This document shows, piece by piece, positions 25,792 to 32,977 of a stretch of DNA of 33,167 bases (position 1 is its first letter; each line of letters opens with the position of its first letter). A program made the position numbers and the translations under genes. Source of the DNA: an uncultured Bacteroidales bacterium (GTDB taxonomy: Bacteria; Bacteroidota; Bacteroidia; Bacteroidales; Paludibacteraceae); the NCBI GenBank assembly GCA_900318245.1, contig ONJT01000020.1:1-33167 (forward strand), in the 5' to 3' direction. A model generated the notes under the pieces. That model was not told the origin of the DNA. It saw only the letters and a list, made by a program, of their open reading frames with translations, and did no database searches.

Positions 25792-27254
25792 TGCTGGAGA
25801 TTTATAACTCGTTAACACGATTCAAAGAGACCTTCACGCCGCTGCACGAAGGACACGTAGGCATGTATGTCTGCGGTCCTACCGTGTACGGTGATGCCCA
25901 TCTGGGACATGCGCGTCCTGCCATCACTTTCGATATCCTTTATCGCTATCTGCAGCACCTCGGTTATAAGGTGCGCTATGTGCGCAACATCACCGATGTG
26001 GGCCACCTTGAGCACGATGCGGACGAGGGTGAAGATAAGATAGCAAAGAAAGCGCGCCTCGAGCAACTCGAGCCGATGGAGGTAGTGCAGTTCTATACCA
26101 ACCGCTACCATCGCGACATGGCAGCACTCAATGTACTGCCGCCATCGATTGAACCGCACGCTTCGGGACATATTATCGAGCAGATTGCTTTCGTGCAGAA
26201 GATTCTGGACAAAGGCTACGCGTATGTATCCAACGGTTCCGTCTATATGGACGTAGAGAAATATGCCAAGGACTATCCGTACGGCAAACTCTCCGGTCGT
26301 AACCTCAACGATATCGTTACTGAGACGCGCGAATTGGACGGACAGGACGAGAAGAAGCATAGCTACGACTTCGCACTATGGAAGAAAGCCGCACCGGAAC
26401 ATATCATGCACTGGCCTTCGCCATGGAGTGAAGGCTTCCCCGGCTGGCACATGGAGTGCTCCACGATGGGCACCAAATACCTGGGCGAACGATTCGACAT
26501 CCACGGCGGCGGACTTGACCTCATCTTCCCGCACCACGAGGCAGAGATCGCGCAGAGCTGCGCTGCCCTTGGTCATGAGACCGTCCACTACTGGATGCAC
26601 AACAACATGATCACCATCGCGGGCAAGAAGATGGGTAAGAGTTATAATAACTTCATCACCCTCGAGCAGTTCTTCTCGGGTGACCACCCATTGCTGTCCA
26701 AACCCTTCGGACCAATGGTCATCCGTTTCTTCATCCTGCAAGCCCATTACCGCTCCACCGTGGATTTCTCTTCCGAAGCCCTCGAGGCGGCCGAGAAAGG
26801 ACTGCAGCGTCTGCAAGAAGCGTACACACGTCTGCAGAAACTGCAGGCAGGTAAAGAGACAACGGTCGAAGTAAGCAGTCTGCGCGAGCGCTGCTCCGAA
26901 GCGATGGACGACGACCTCAACACGCCGTTTGTCATTGCGGCCCTCTTTGACTCCACGCGCGCCATCAACACCGTGCACGACGGCAAGGGCACCATCAGCG
27001 AAGCGGACCTGAAAGAGTTGAAAGATGTTTGGCAGACCTTCGCCATTGACATCCTCGGTTTGCGTCTCGAAGAACAAGGCGCAGATGGAGGCAAACAGAA
27101 AGCCTTTAGCGGGGCTATCGACCTGCTGCTGAACATCCGTCTGCAGGCGAAGCAGAACAAAGACTGGCCGACCTCCGATAAGATTCGCAACGAACTGACG
27201 GCACTTGGTTTCCAGATCAAGGACACGAAAGATGGGTTTGAGTGGTCTATCTAA
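25791..27254 (+). CDS. cysS: Cysteinyl-tRNA synthetase
   Basis: This 487-aa class I synthetase charges tRNA-Cys. The HIGH-type motif reads DAHLGHARP, preceded by the zinc ligand in [10 protein letters not shown]; the other zinc-site residues are in GWHMECSTM and [11 protein letters not shown]. The KMSKS-type motif reads KKMGKSYNN. The C-terminal helical domain ends [11 protein letters not shown]. Length is typical. It overlaps nagB by one base and the DUF5715 gene by 23 nt. KMGKS in place of KMSKS is a permitted variant. Confidence 0.96.
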   Translation: MLEIYNSLTRFKETFTPLHEGHVGMYVCGPTVYGDAHLGHARPAITFDILYRYLQHLGYKVRYVRNITDVGHLEHDADEGEDKIAKKARLEQLEPMEVVQFYTNRYHRDMAALNVLPPSIEPHASGHIIEQIAFVQKILDKGYAYVSNGSVYMDVEKYAKDYPYGKLSGRNLNDIVTETRELDGQDEKKHSYDFALWKKAAPEHIMHWPSPWSEGFPGWHMECSTMGTKYLGERFDIHGGGLDLIFPHHEAEIAQSCAALGHETVHYWMHNNMITIAGKKMGKSYNNFITLEQFFSGDHPLLSKPFGPMVIRFFILQAHYRSTVDFSSEALEAAEKGLQRLQEAYTRLQKLQAGKETTVEVSSLRERCSEAMDDDLNTPFVIAALFDSTRAINTVHDGKGTISEADLKELKDVWQTFAIDILGLRLEEQGADGGKQKAFSGAIDLLLNIRLQAKQNKDWPTSDKIRNELTALGFQIKDTKDGFEWSI

Positions 27255-27924
27255 ATACGGCAAATTCATCGTTTTACTCATCGGCGCGGCTCTGTTAACG
27301 GGCTGCGCCGGTTGCAGTAAAAGCGATTCCGAACCGGAGATAGTCGAGGACAACCTCGTCTGGTATCCCGGTAGAACCTTCAACTACAAGCTCAAGTTCA
27401 ATGACCTGCAGGTCAAGCAACATGCCGTGGCTTCTGCGATTGGTTTGTCCCGTCCGCCGAAGGACCGCGACGACGCCGCTTCGATGCGTAAGAGACTCGT
27501 GGAAGTCAAGACGAACGACGACTATATCGTCGATAGTTTGACGCACTCTGTGCCTTTCTTGATTCCGTCCGCCAAGCGCGAACTGGATTCCATCGGCGAA
27601 GAATGGGCCGATATCTTACGGCGCAACAACCTGCCTCACTACCGGTTCTACGTCACTTCCGTACTGCGTACGCAACAAGACATCCAATACTTGCAGCGCA
27701 GCGGAAACATCAATTCTGTCACGCAATCATGCCATTGTTACGGCACCACCTTTGACCTCGCGTATATGCGATATAATAAGGTAACGCGCACGCGCGATTA
27801 CATGCACGAGGACAACCTCAAACTGGTCTTGGGACAAGTGCTACTCAATCATCAGCGAGCCGGAAAGATATACGTGAAGTACGAGGCAAAGCAATCCTGT
27901 TTCCACGTTACTGTACGGAAATAA
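27232..27924 (+). CDS. DUF5715 family lipoprotein
   Basis: This is a 230-aa exported protein. The N-terminus [21 protein letters not shown] is a signal peptide with lipobox LTGC (about residue 25). The body contains [20 protein letters not shown], a motif [20 protein letters not shown], and [16 protein letters not shown], which together match DUF5715, a Bacteroidota family resembling D-Ala-D-Ala carboxypeptidases of the M15 type (the SxHxxGxAxD metal site appears here as [10 protein letters not shown]). The enzymatic role in cell-wall trimming is therefore inferred. The ATG at 27232, inside cysS, is the best start; the frame extends to 27205 without an obvious need. It is the last gene before the terminator at 27927. 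Confidence 0.8.
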   Translation: MGLSGLSKYGKFIVLLIGAALLTGCAGCSKSDSEPEIVEDNLVWYPGRTFNYKLKFNDLQVKQHAVASAIGLSRPPKDRDDAASMRKRLVEVKTNDDYIVDSLTHSVPFLIPSAKRELDSIGEEWADILRRNNLPHYRFYVTSVLRTQQDIQYLQRSGNINSVTQSCHCYGTTFDLAYMRYNKVTRTRDYMHEDNLKLVLGQVLLNHQRAGKIYVKYEAKQSCFHVTVRK

Positions 27925-27926
27925 AA

Positions 27927-27951
27927 AAAACGGGCTTTAGCGGCCCGTTTT
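27927..27951. terminator. Bidirectional terminator between DUF5715 gene and the minus-strand small gene
   Basis: A 9-bp stem, AAAACGGGC (27927-27935) with GCCCGTTTT (27943-27951), has a 7-nt loop. T-rich runs follow on both strands, eight T in total on the minus strand. On that strand the stop codon of the 60-aa gene (27937-27939) lies in the loop, so the hairpin is partly coding. Confidence 0.88.
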
Positions 27952-28119
27952 CTTTTCTTTCTCGCATACATCCATCAATTCACAGCCCGAGCAGTCTTCT
28001 GCAGCGGGTTTGGTTTGCGGGCAGTCCTTCTTGGGACGCTTAGCCTTGATGCGTTCGTTGATCTCGATGAGCGTGAGGATCGCGAGCGCCATTACTATGA
28101 AGGCAATGAGTGCTTTCAT
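27937..28119 (-). CDS. 60-aa membrane protein with a C-terminal cysteine cluster
   Basis: The ATG overlaps the parE stop (ATGA), a sign of translational coupling. Residues 1-20 are a membrane helix ([20 protein letters not shown]), followed by a basic stretch KAKRPKKD and four cysteines at positions 33, 43, 46 and 52 (DCP, then [12 protein letters not shown]). The cysteines could bind zinc or an iron-sulfur cluster on the cytoplasmic side. FeoB-associated Cys-rich membrane proteins have a similar layout, but no feo gene is here and homology is not claimed. The last codons lie in the terminator stem. Confidence 0.72.
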   Translation of the reverse strand: MKALIAFIVMALAILTLIEINERIKAKRPKKDCPQTKPAAEDCSGCELMDVCEKEKKTGR

Positions 28120-30035
28120 GCTTCCTCAAAATCGTCTACGCGGTCTTCTTCGATCACAAGGTTGTCAATGATGAACTGCTGGCGCTCGGTGGTGTTCTTA
28201 CCCATATAGTAGGCGAGCAACTCTTTGACATTATCGTCCTTACGCAGGTTCACCTGGTCGAGACGGATACCATTACCGATGAAGCCCTTGAACTCGTCCG
28301 GCGAGATCTCTCCGAGGCCTTTGAATCGCGTGATCTCCGGATTCTTGATCTTGCGAAGTGCTTTCTGGCGTTCCTCTTCGGAATAGCAGTACACCGTCTG
28401 GTTCTTATCCTTCACGCGGAAGAGCGGCGTCTGCAGGATATAGACGTGTCCTTTCTTCACAAGGTCCGGGAAGAACTGGAGGAAGAACGTCAGCATCAGC
28501 AGACGAATGTGCATACCGTCCACATCGGCATCGGTAGCAATAATGACTTTGTTGTAGCGCAACTCATCCAAACCGTCTTCGATATTCAGCGCCGACTGCA
28601 GGCAGTTGAACTCTTCGTTCTCGTACACCACCGACTTGCTCAGTCCGTAACTATTGAGAGGTTTTCCGCGCAGCGAGAACACGGCTTGCGTACGCACGTC
28701 GCGGCTCTTGGTGATGGATCCCGACGCCGAGAGCCCCTCGGTGATGAATATACAACTCTCTAAGCGCAGATCATCGTCGGAGTCCTTGGAACTCTTTACG
28801 GGTTTGGTATCGTTGAGGTGAATCTGACAATCGCGCAACTTGGGATTGTTCACCAGGTTCTTCTTCGCCCGCTCGCGCGCCGCCTTGGTCACGCCGGCTA
28901 TCGCCTTACGCTCTTTCTCGGAATCCTGGATCTTCTGCAGCATGATCTCCACCGTCTGCGGATTCTTGTGCAGGTAGTTATCGAGATGCTGCTTCACGAA
29001 GTCATTGACGAATTTATTGATGCCTACGCCGCCGGTTGGACTCATGTCCTTCGAACCCAACTTCACCTTCGTCTGGCTCTCGAAGACGGGTTCCTCTACG
29101 TTGATGGCGATCGCGCCTACGACGCCGTTACGGATATCGGCGAGCTCCTGGTTCTTATTGAAGAACTCCTTGATCGTACGTCCTATCGCTTCGCGGAAAG
29201 CGGCTTGGTGGGTACCTCCTTGAATCGTGTGCTGACCGTTGACGAACGAGAAATACTCATCGCCGTTCTGGTCGGTATGCGTCAACGCGATCTCTATATC
29301 TTCGCCGACGATATGAATGATCGGATAGAGCGGACTGACGGTCATATTCTCCGTCAGCAAATCGAGCAGACCGTTCTTCGACATAAATTTCTTGCCGTTA
29401 TAGACAAGCGTCAAGCCCGTATTGAGGTAGGCGTAGTTGCGCAGCAACTCCTCGATATAGTCGTCGCGGAAATGGTAGTTCTCGAACAATCCTTTGCTGT
29501 CGTCGGGCACAAACTCGATGATCGTACCGCGCTTCTCCGGTCCGTTATAATCCAGAATACCGCTATCCTTGGTCAACTTACCTTCGCTAAACTCCGCCCG
29601 GCGGGTCTTACCTTCGCGGAAAGACTCCACGGCAAAGAAAGAACTCAAGGCATTCACGGCTTTCGTTCCGACACCGTTCAAACCTACGGATTTCTTGAAG
29701 GCCTTGCTGTCGTATTTACCACCGGTGTTGAGCACACTCACTACCTCGACCAACTTACCCAGAGGTATGCCGCGGCCGTAGTCACGCACGCGCACCCGGC
29801 CGTCCGCCACATCGACCTCGATCACTTTTCCTTCACCCATGCGATACTCATCGATCGAGTTATCGATACTCTCTTTGATGAGCACATAGATACCGTCGTC
29901 GGAGTGACTACCATCGCCCAACTTACCGATATACATACCCGGCCGGCGCCGGATATGTTCCATATCGTCAAGGTGAATGATGTTCTCTTCGCCGTACTCT
30001 ACGGCATTCAAATTTATATCTTTTTCTTCTGCCAT
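28116..30035 (-). CDS. parE: DNA topoisomerase IV subunit B
   Basis: This 639-aa ATPase subunit works with ParC to decatenate daughter chromosomes. The GHKL ATP site includes [20 protein letters not shown] and [14 protein letters not shown]; the transducer has [15 protein letters not shown]; the TOPRIM domain has [10 protein letters not shown] and [20 protein letters not shown]; and the C-terminus has [33 protein letters not shown] and the overall length fit the Bacteroidota type II B subunit annotated as ParE rather than GyrB; the two can be confused. It overlaps the cca gene by 22 nt upstream and the 60-aa gene by 4 nt downstream. parC is not in the window. Confidence 0.92.
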   Translation of the reverse strand: MAEEKDINLNAVEYGEENIIHLDDMEHIRRRPGMYIGKLGDGSHSDDGIYVLIKESIDNSIDEYRMGEGKVIEVDVADGRVRVRDYGRGIPLGKLVEVVSVLNTGGKYDSKAFKKSVGLNGVGTKAVNALSSFFAVESFREGKTRRAEFSEGKLTKDSGILDYNGPEKRGTIIEFVPDDSKGLFENYHFRDDYIEELLRNYAYLNTGLTLVYNGKKFMSKNGLLDLLTENMTVSPLYPIIHIVGEDIEIALTHTDQNGDEYFSFVNGQHTIQGGTHQAAFREAIGRTIKEFFNKNQELADIRNGVVGAIAINVEEPVFESQTKVKLGSKDMSPTGGVGINKFVNDFVKQHLDNYLHKNPQTVEIMLQKIQDSEKERKAIAGVTKAARERAKKNLVNNPKLRDCQIHLNDTKPVKSSKDSDDDLRLESCIFITEGLSASGSITKSRDVRTQAVFSLRGKPLNSYGLSKSVVYENEEFNCLQSALNIEDGLDELRYNKVIIATDADVDGMHIRLLMLTFFLQFFPDLVKKGHVYILQTPLFRVKDKNQTVYCYSEEERQKALRKIKNPEITRFKGLGEISPDEFKGFIGNGIRLDQVNLRKDDNVKELLAYYMGKNTTERQQFIIDNLVIEEDRVDDFEEA

Positions 30036-31483
30036 AATTCTATTACAAATTGCTTTGCCGCCTCGTGGTCATTAGGGATGACTCCGTCGAGGATTGCATC
30101 TTTGATCGCGCTCTTCAGTTCGCCGACCAACGAACAAGGTTCGAGATGGAATAGCTCCATGATCTCCTTGCCGTCCACAGGCGGTTGGAAATTACGAATG
30201 CGGTCGCGTTCTTCCAACTCCACCATCTTCTGGCGCACCAGCTGGTAGTTATGATGGAACCGGGCTTTCTTCTCTTCGTTGCGGCTGGTGATATCTGCAT
30301 CGCAAAGGAGCATCAGGTCGTCGATATCATCGCCCGCCTCAAAGAGCAAACGCCGAACCGCGCTGTCCGTCACCGTATCTTCTATCAGGTTGATCGGCCG
30401 CATATGGAGGTCCACCATCTTTTTCACATACTCCATCTTCTCGTTCAGCGGCAACTTCATCTTCGCAAAGATCTTCGGCACCATCTTTGCGCCGATATAG
30501 TTGTGATTTCGGAAGGTCCAACCCGCCTGCGGATCCCATGCCTTGCTCTTCGGTTTGCCTATATCGTGCAGCAAGGCTGCCCAGCGCAACCAGAGTTTAT
30601 CGGTGTTCTCCGATATATTATCTAATACCTTTAAGGTGTGATAGAACACGTCCTTGTGCCCGCGTCCTTCCTTCACCTCGATGCCCTTGAGTGCCACTAA
30701 CTCCGGGAAGATGAGCGGCAGTAGACCCGTCTTGTCGAGTAATATCCAGCCCTCCGAAGGACGGCGGCTAAGCATGATCTTATGCAACTCTTCCGCGATG
30801 CGCTCTTTGGTGATGATGCCGATACGTTCCTTATTGCGCACGATGGCATCGAAGGTCTCTGAGTCGATGTTAAAGCCTAACTGCGTAGCAAACCGTATCG
30901 CGCGCATCATACGCAGCGGATCATCGCTGAACGTGATATCCGGATCAAGCGGCGTGCGGATGATGCAACGCTCCAAGTCTCCCATGCCGTCAAATGGATC
31001 CAGCAACTCCCCATACTGAAGAACCCTTTCACCTTTCACCTTTAACCTTTCACCTTTATTCAAACATATCGCCATCGCGTTAATCGTGAAGTCCCTTCTA
31101 TTCTGGTCTTCCTGCAGCGTCCCATCTTCTACGATCGGGTTGCGACTGTCGCGCGTATAACTCTCTTTCCGCGCGCCAACGAATTCCAACTCAACAGAAT
31201 CAATCCTTTCACCTTTCACCTTTAACCTTTCACCTTTCACTTGCGCTGTGCCATAGGTCTTAAAAACCGACAAGTGCGCACCCTTGCCCAAACGCTTCGC
31301 CACTTCCTCTGCCAAGAGAATACCCGAACCCACCACGACGACATCTATATCGGTCGAAGGGCGATGCAGAAACAGATCCCTCACCCATCCGCCTATCACG
31401 TAGCACTCCAACCCCATTCGATCGGCCGTTTCTCCGATCAGATGCAGCACTTCATTCTCTATTTTCGGGTTCTCAACTCGCAT
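30014..31483 (-). CDS. cca: CCA tRNA nucleotidyltransferase with two in-frame repeat insertions
   Basis: This 489-aa enzyme adds or repairs the 3' CCA of tRNAs. The nucleotidyltransferase head shows [13 protein letters not shown], the catalytic aspartates in [26 protein letters not shown] and [17 protein letters not shown]; an HD domain follows ([14 protein letters not shown]), as in Bacteroidota homologues. The ATG at 31483 directly follows a GTG at 31486 and suits the promoter at 31503-31534. Two copies of the peptide [11 protein letters not shown] interrupt the head domain at residues 83-93 and 143-153, encoded by identical 33-bp DNA. Homologues have short turns there (between AQV and [11 protein letters not shown], and between LNK and GELLDPFDG). 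Both insertions keep the frame, so the protein is probably functional. Confidence 0.93.
   Translation of the reverse strand: MRVENPKIENEVLHLIGETADRMGLECYVIGGWVRDLFLHRPSTDIDVVVVGSGILLAEEVAKRLGKGAHLSVFKTYGTAQVKGERLKVKGERIDSVELEFVGARKESYTRDSRNPIVEDGTLQEDQNRRDFTINAMAICLNKGERLKVKGERVLQYGELLDPFDGMGDLERCIIRTPLDPDITFSDDPLRMMRAIRFATQLGFNIDSETFDAIVRNKERIGIITKERIAEELHKIMLSRRPSEGWILLDKTGLLPLIFPELVALKGIEVKEGRGHKDVFYHTLKVLDNISENTDKLWLRWAALLHDIGKPKSKAWDPQAGWTFRNHNYIGAKMVPKIFAKMKLPLNEKMEYVKKMVDLHMRPINLIEDTVTDSAVRRLLFEAGDDIDDLMLLCDADITSRNEEKKARFHHNYQLVRQKMVELEERDRIRNFQPPVDGKEIMELFHLEPCSLVGELKSAIKDAILDGVIPNDHEAAKQFVIELWQKKKI
31025..31057. repeat. 33-bp repeat, copy 1, inside cca
   Basis: This is built from the units CCTTTCACCTTT and CCTTTAACCTTT-type blocks (on the minus strand AAAGGTGAAAGG and TTAAAGGTG). 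It is identical over 33 bp to the copy at 31205-31237 in the same orientation and reading frame and encodes [11 protein letters not shown]. Internal 6-bp periodicity makes slippage possible. Confidence 0.9.
31205..31237. repeat. 33-bp repeat, copy 2, inside cca
   Basis: This is the second identical copy, starting 180 bp from the first. It encodes the same 11 residues between AQV and the strand [11 protein letters not shown]. The distance is a multiple of three, so both copies are read in the same frame. Confidence 0.9.
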
Positions 31484-31502
31484 CACCTGACTTTTGCGGC
31501 TG

Positions 31503-31534
31503 CAAAAGTACTACAAATTTTCCAAATTTGCAAG
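31503..31534 (-). promoter_or_regulatory. Promoter of the cca-parE operon
   Basis: On the minus strand, CTTG (31534-31531), a 20-bp spacer and TACTTTTG (31510-31503) match the Bacteroidota promoter. A perfect inverted repeat, ACTTTTGC-AGCC-GCAAAAGT (31509-31490 on the minus strand), covers the -7 box and the transcription start. The ATG is about 15 nt downstream. Confidence 0.8.
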
Positions 31535-31618
31535 ATTTTTAGCAAAAAAAGTAGTCTAAGCTTGCTTAAGCGTGGTTTTGTTTGCTAAAAAGATTGTTGT
31601 TTGCACGACAGTGCGAAC

Positions 31619-31703
31619 GTACTTTCGGCGGGCTAGGTGTCCCCGTTAATCGGGGAAACCGTAACACGGGAAGGGGTAATGTAGTCGGGAGGGCCGAAGG
31701 TAC
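31619..31703. other. GC-rich dyad island, possible structured RNA
   Basis: This part of the 445-bp cca-zeta spacer is much more GC-rich than its flanks. Arms GTACTTTCGG (31619-31628) and CCGAAGGTAC (31694-31703) pair over 10 positions (one G-U as RNA). Inside are the hairpins TCCCCG-TTAAT-CGGGGA (31640-31656) and CCGT-AAC-ACGG (31659-31669). An 8-T run follows at 31707-31714 on the plus strand. No protein frame or known RNA family was recognised. The minus-strand arm also forms the -7 box of the site at 31695-31726. Confidence 0.45.
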
Positions 31704-31726
31704 AACTTTTTTTTGACATATGCAAA
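31695..31726 (-). promoter_or_regulatory. Promoter-like site reading toward cca through the GC-rich island
   Basis: On the minus strand, TTTG (31726-31723), a 20-bp spacer and TACCTTCG (31702-31695) resemble the other promoters, with one departure (TTCG for TTTG). The -33 box plus spacer is identical to that of dnaN except for one base. A transcript would cross the GC-rich island and could end near a weak hairpin at 31600-31620 or run into cca. Confidence 0.5.
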
Positions 31727-31762
31727 TACCCGTGCGTTTTTCCAACTATTTTGTCAATTAGC

Positions 31763-31860
31763 CCGGCATTTTATGCCGGTTTTCTATGTTCATTATGCGG
31801 AATGCTATTCCGCTCTTAGTTCGTTTCCTGCTCCGCGTGATAGCGCGGAGTTCTTCTTTT
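31763..31860 (+). other. Three consecutive perfect hairpins upstream of the zeta gene
   Basis: CCGGCAT-TTT-ATGCCGG (31763-31779, then TTTT), GCGGAAT-GCT-ATTCCGC (31797-31813) and CTCCGCG-TGATAG-CGCGGAG (31831-31850, then a T-rich tract) are three 7-bp hairpins in 88 bp. The first and third look like intrinsic terminators on the plus strand, though no gene ends just upstream. They would insulate the zeta gene from upstream transcription or end a transcript from the GC-rich island. Confidence 0.65.
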
Positions 31861-31871
31861 TTTCACTTTTA

Positions 31872-31903
31872 TTTGCATATATCAAATTTTTGTTGTACCT
31901 TTG
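31872..31903 (+). promoter_or_regulatory. Promoter of the zeta kinase gene pair
   Basis: TTTG (31872-31875), a 20-bp spacer beginning CATATATCA, and TACCTTTG (31896-31903) match the Bacteroidota promoter. The start codon at 31929 lies about 20 nt after the expected transcription start. Confidence 0.85.
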
Positions 31904-31916
31904 CGGCCGCAAAGGT
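31897..31916. promoter_or_regulatory. 20-bp inverted repeat over the zeta promoter start site
   Basis: ACCTTTGC-GGCC-GCAAAGGT is a fully symmetric 20-bp sequence that contains the -7 box and the expected transcription start. It could be an operator bound by the antitoxin or by the complex, or form a 5' hairpin in the mRNA. Equivalent repeats occur at the cca and yhcH-like promoters, so it need not be specific to this gene pair. Confidence 0.6.
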
Positions 31917-31928
31917 TAAACAACATAG

Positions 31929-32507
31929 ATGCAACATCCTAATTTGTATATTATAGCTGGCCCGAACGGTGCAGGGAAGACCACAGCCGCGTATAACTTA
32001 TTACCGGAAGTGTTGCATTGCCCAAACTTTGTAAATGCGGATGAGATAGCACGTGGCTTGTCGCCCTTTGCGCCGGAGGCCGTTTCCTTTCAGGCTGGAC
32101 GAATAATGCTCCAACGCATAGATGAGTTATTGCCGCAGAAAGTGGATTTTGCGATAGAAACAACGCTCTCGACCCGTTCATACGTGCAACTCGTACGCCG
32201 CGCACATGCTTTAGGCTATAGGGTGCACCTGATCTTTTTCTTCTTGGAGAACGAAGAGCAAGCGATAGCTCGTGTCGCGCAGCGCGTGAAGAATGGCGGG
32301 CACGGCATTCCCGAAGAAGATATCCGTCGCCGTTTTACACGCGGCATCTTTAATTTGATCAACCTGTATATGCCGATTTGCGACAATGTACATGTATATA
32401 ATAATGCTCATGGTGATGCCATTTTAGTTGCTACGCACACTAAAACTATAGGCAAAATCCAGATATATGAACAAGAAATGTGGAATCAATTTATACAAAA
32501 GATATGA
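31929..32507 (+). CDS. Zeta-toxin family P-loop kinase
   Basis: This 192-aa protein has the zeta/PezT-type fold. The Walker A motif AGPNGAGKTT is at residues 10-19, then FVNADEIARGLSP with the polar residues that bind substrate (D38, E39), FAIETTLSTRSYVQLVRRA, and GIPEEDIRRRFTRGIFNL, the lid region with arginines. Zeta toxins phosphorylate UDP-N-acetylglucosamine and block cell-wall synthesis; shorter chromosomal relatives like this may have other substrates. The promoter and a 20-bp inverted repeat lie just upstream. A 50-aa ORF overlaps the stop by 4 nt, and a toxin-antitoxin pair with the partner downstream is inferred. The classical epsilon antitoxin is upstream and larger, so this is a different arrangement. 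Confidence 0.88.
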   Translation: MQHPNLYIIAGPNGAGKTTAAYNLLPEVLHCPNFVNADEIARGLSPFAPEAVSFQAGRIMLQRIDELLPQKVDFAIETTLSTRSYVQLVRRAHALGYRVHLIFFFLENEEQAIARVAQRVKNGGHGIPEEDIRRRFTRGIFNLINLYMPICDNVHVYNNAHGDAILVATHTKTIGKIQIYEQEMWNQFIQKI

Positions 32508-32656
32508 GCGAAAGAGAATTAACAGCAAAGTTAAGCGCAGGCTTAAAACAATCTTATCGTCGTGTTGTGGAGCAACATCGTCGTGACAACCAGCCGCTCA
32601 TCTTTAGTGAGAACGGTGTAGTTAAGCAAGTCGATCCGTTTACGGTAGCAATTTAA
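32504..32656 (+). CDS. 50-aa partner of the zeta kinase, probable antitoxin
   Basis: The ATG overlaps the kinase stop (ATGA) and opens a 50-codon frame, too short to be found by length alone. It begins MSERELTAKLSAGLKQSYRR and contains HRRDNQPLIFSENGVVKQVD. Small proteins with a helix followed by a His-basic-x-x-Gly/Asn-x-Pro segment and a short beta-hairpin ending in an acidic tail are often encoded next to zeta-like kinases; I recall the pattern but have not compared sequences. Translation coupling and the gene order suggest an antitoxin. A general accessory subunit is the alternative. Confidence 0.65.
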   Translation: MSERELTAKLSAGLKQSYRRVVEQHRRDNQPLIFSENGVVKQVDPFTVAI

Positions 32657-32664
32657 TAACCTAC

Positions 32665-32690
32665 CGCTGGCCTTGACAGCGTTAAAAAGC
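32665..32690 (+). terminator. Weak terminator-like hairpin after the zeta gene pair
   Basis: CGCTG (32665-32669) and CAGCG (32677-32681) form a 5-bp stem with a 7-nt loop, followed by TTAAAAAG rather than a T-run. It is a poor intrinsic terminator, so transcripts may continue into the structured region downstream. Confidence 0.3.
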
Positions 32691-32707
32691 AAGGACATAA
32701 TAAAAGG

Positions 32708-32896
32708 CGTTTATTGACGCTTGTTTTGGAAATCTGAAATCTGGTAAATTTCTTTCCCCCGAAACAAGATAGCGCAATAAACGTTCTCGTGGATATGTAT
32801 CATCCGTTCACGCCCGATGGGCGGGAGGGGCGTATATATCGGGCGTGGACGTTATTGTTTATTCTTGGGAAACGGTTTTACCAGAACCTCAGATTT
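32708..32896 (+). ncRNA. Long rod-shaped RNA candidate
   Basis: The 321-bp gap after the 50-aa gene holds a series of nested pairings: 32730-32736 with 32890-32896; 32740-32748 with 32877-32885 (TCTGGTAAA/TTTACCAGA); 32753-32757 with 32868-32872; 32765-32768 with 32864-32867; 32776-32782 with 32857-32863 (AATAAAC/GTTTATT); and a 14-bp apical stem, 32805-32818 with 32838-32851, with one G-U. A terminator follows at once. The left part can instead form a local hairpin, CGTTTATTG (32708-32716) with CAATAAACG (32775-32783) plus CTTGTTT with AAACAAG. Size and shape recall 6S RNA, but no family-specific sequence was recognised and no promoter was found. Confidence 0.5.
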
Positions 32897-32902
32897 GAGA
32901 AT

Positions 32903-32931
32903 AAGCGTGAATAATGTTCACGCTTTTCTTG
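32903..32931 (+). terminator. Terminator of the rod-shaped RNA candidate
   Basis: AAGCGTGAA (32903-32911), loop TAATG and TTCACGCTT (32917-32925) form a perfect 9-bp stem followed by TTCTT. It lies 6 bp past the closing stem of the RNA candidate. The right arm repeats TTCACGC, also present in the apical stem at 32807-32813, so the terminator's left arm has a second possible partner. Confidence 0.8.
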
Positions 32932-32977
32932 TGTTATACTATTTATTTTAAACTATAAACAATGAACTATAAACAAC

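Noticed and set aside
28818-30248. 476-codon open frame opposite parE and cca
   Set aside because: It is a shadow of two well-supported genes, without motifs or a promoter.
31619-31703. Known RNA such as SRP RNA, 6S RNA, or a cobalamin riboswitch
   Set aside because: No signature sequences of those families (for example the SRP GGAA-tetraloop region) were found; it is left as an unassigned element.
31713-31919. 68-codon plus-strand frame upstream of the zeta gene
   Set aside because: It runs through three hairpins and the promoter, and its Phe/Ser-rich product looks like translated T-rich DNA.
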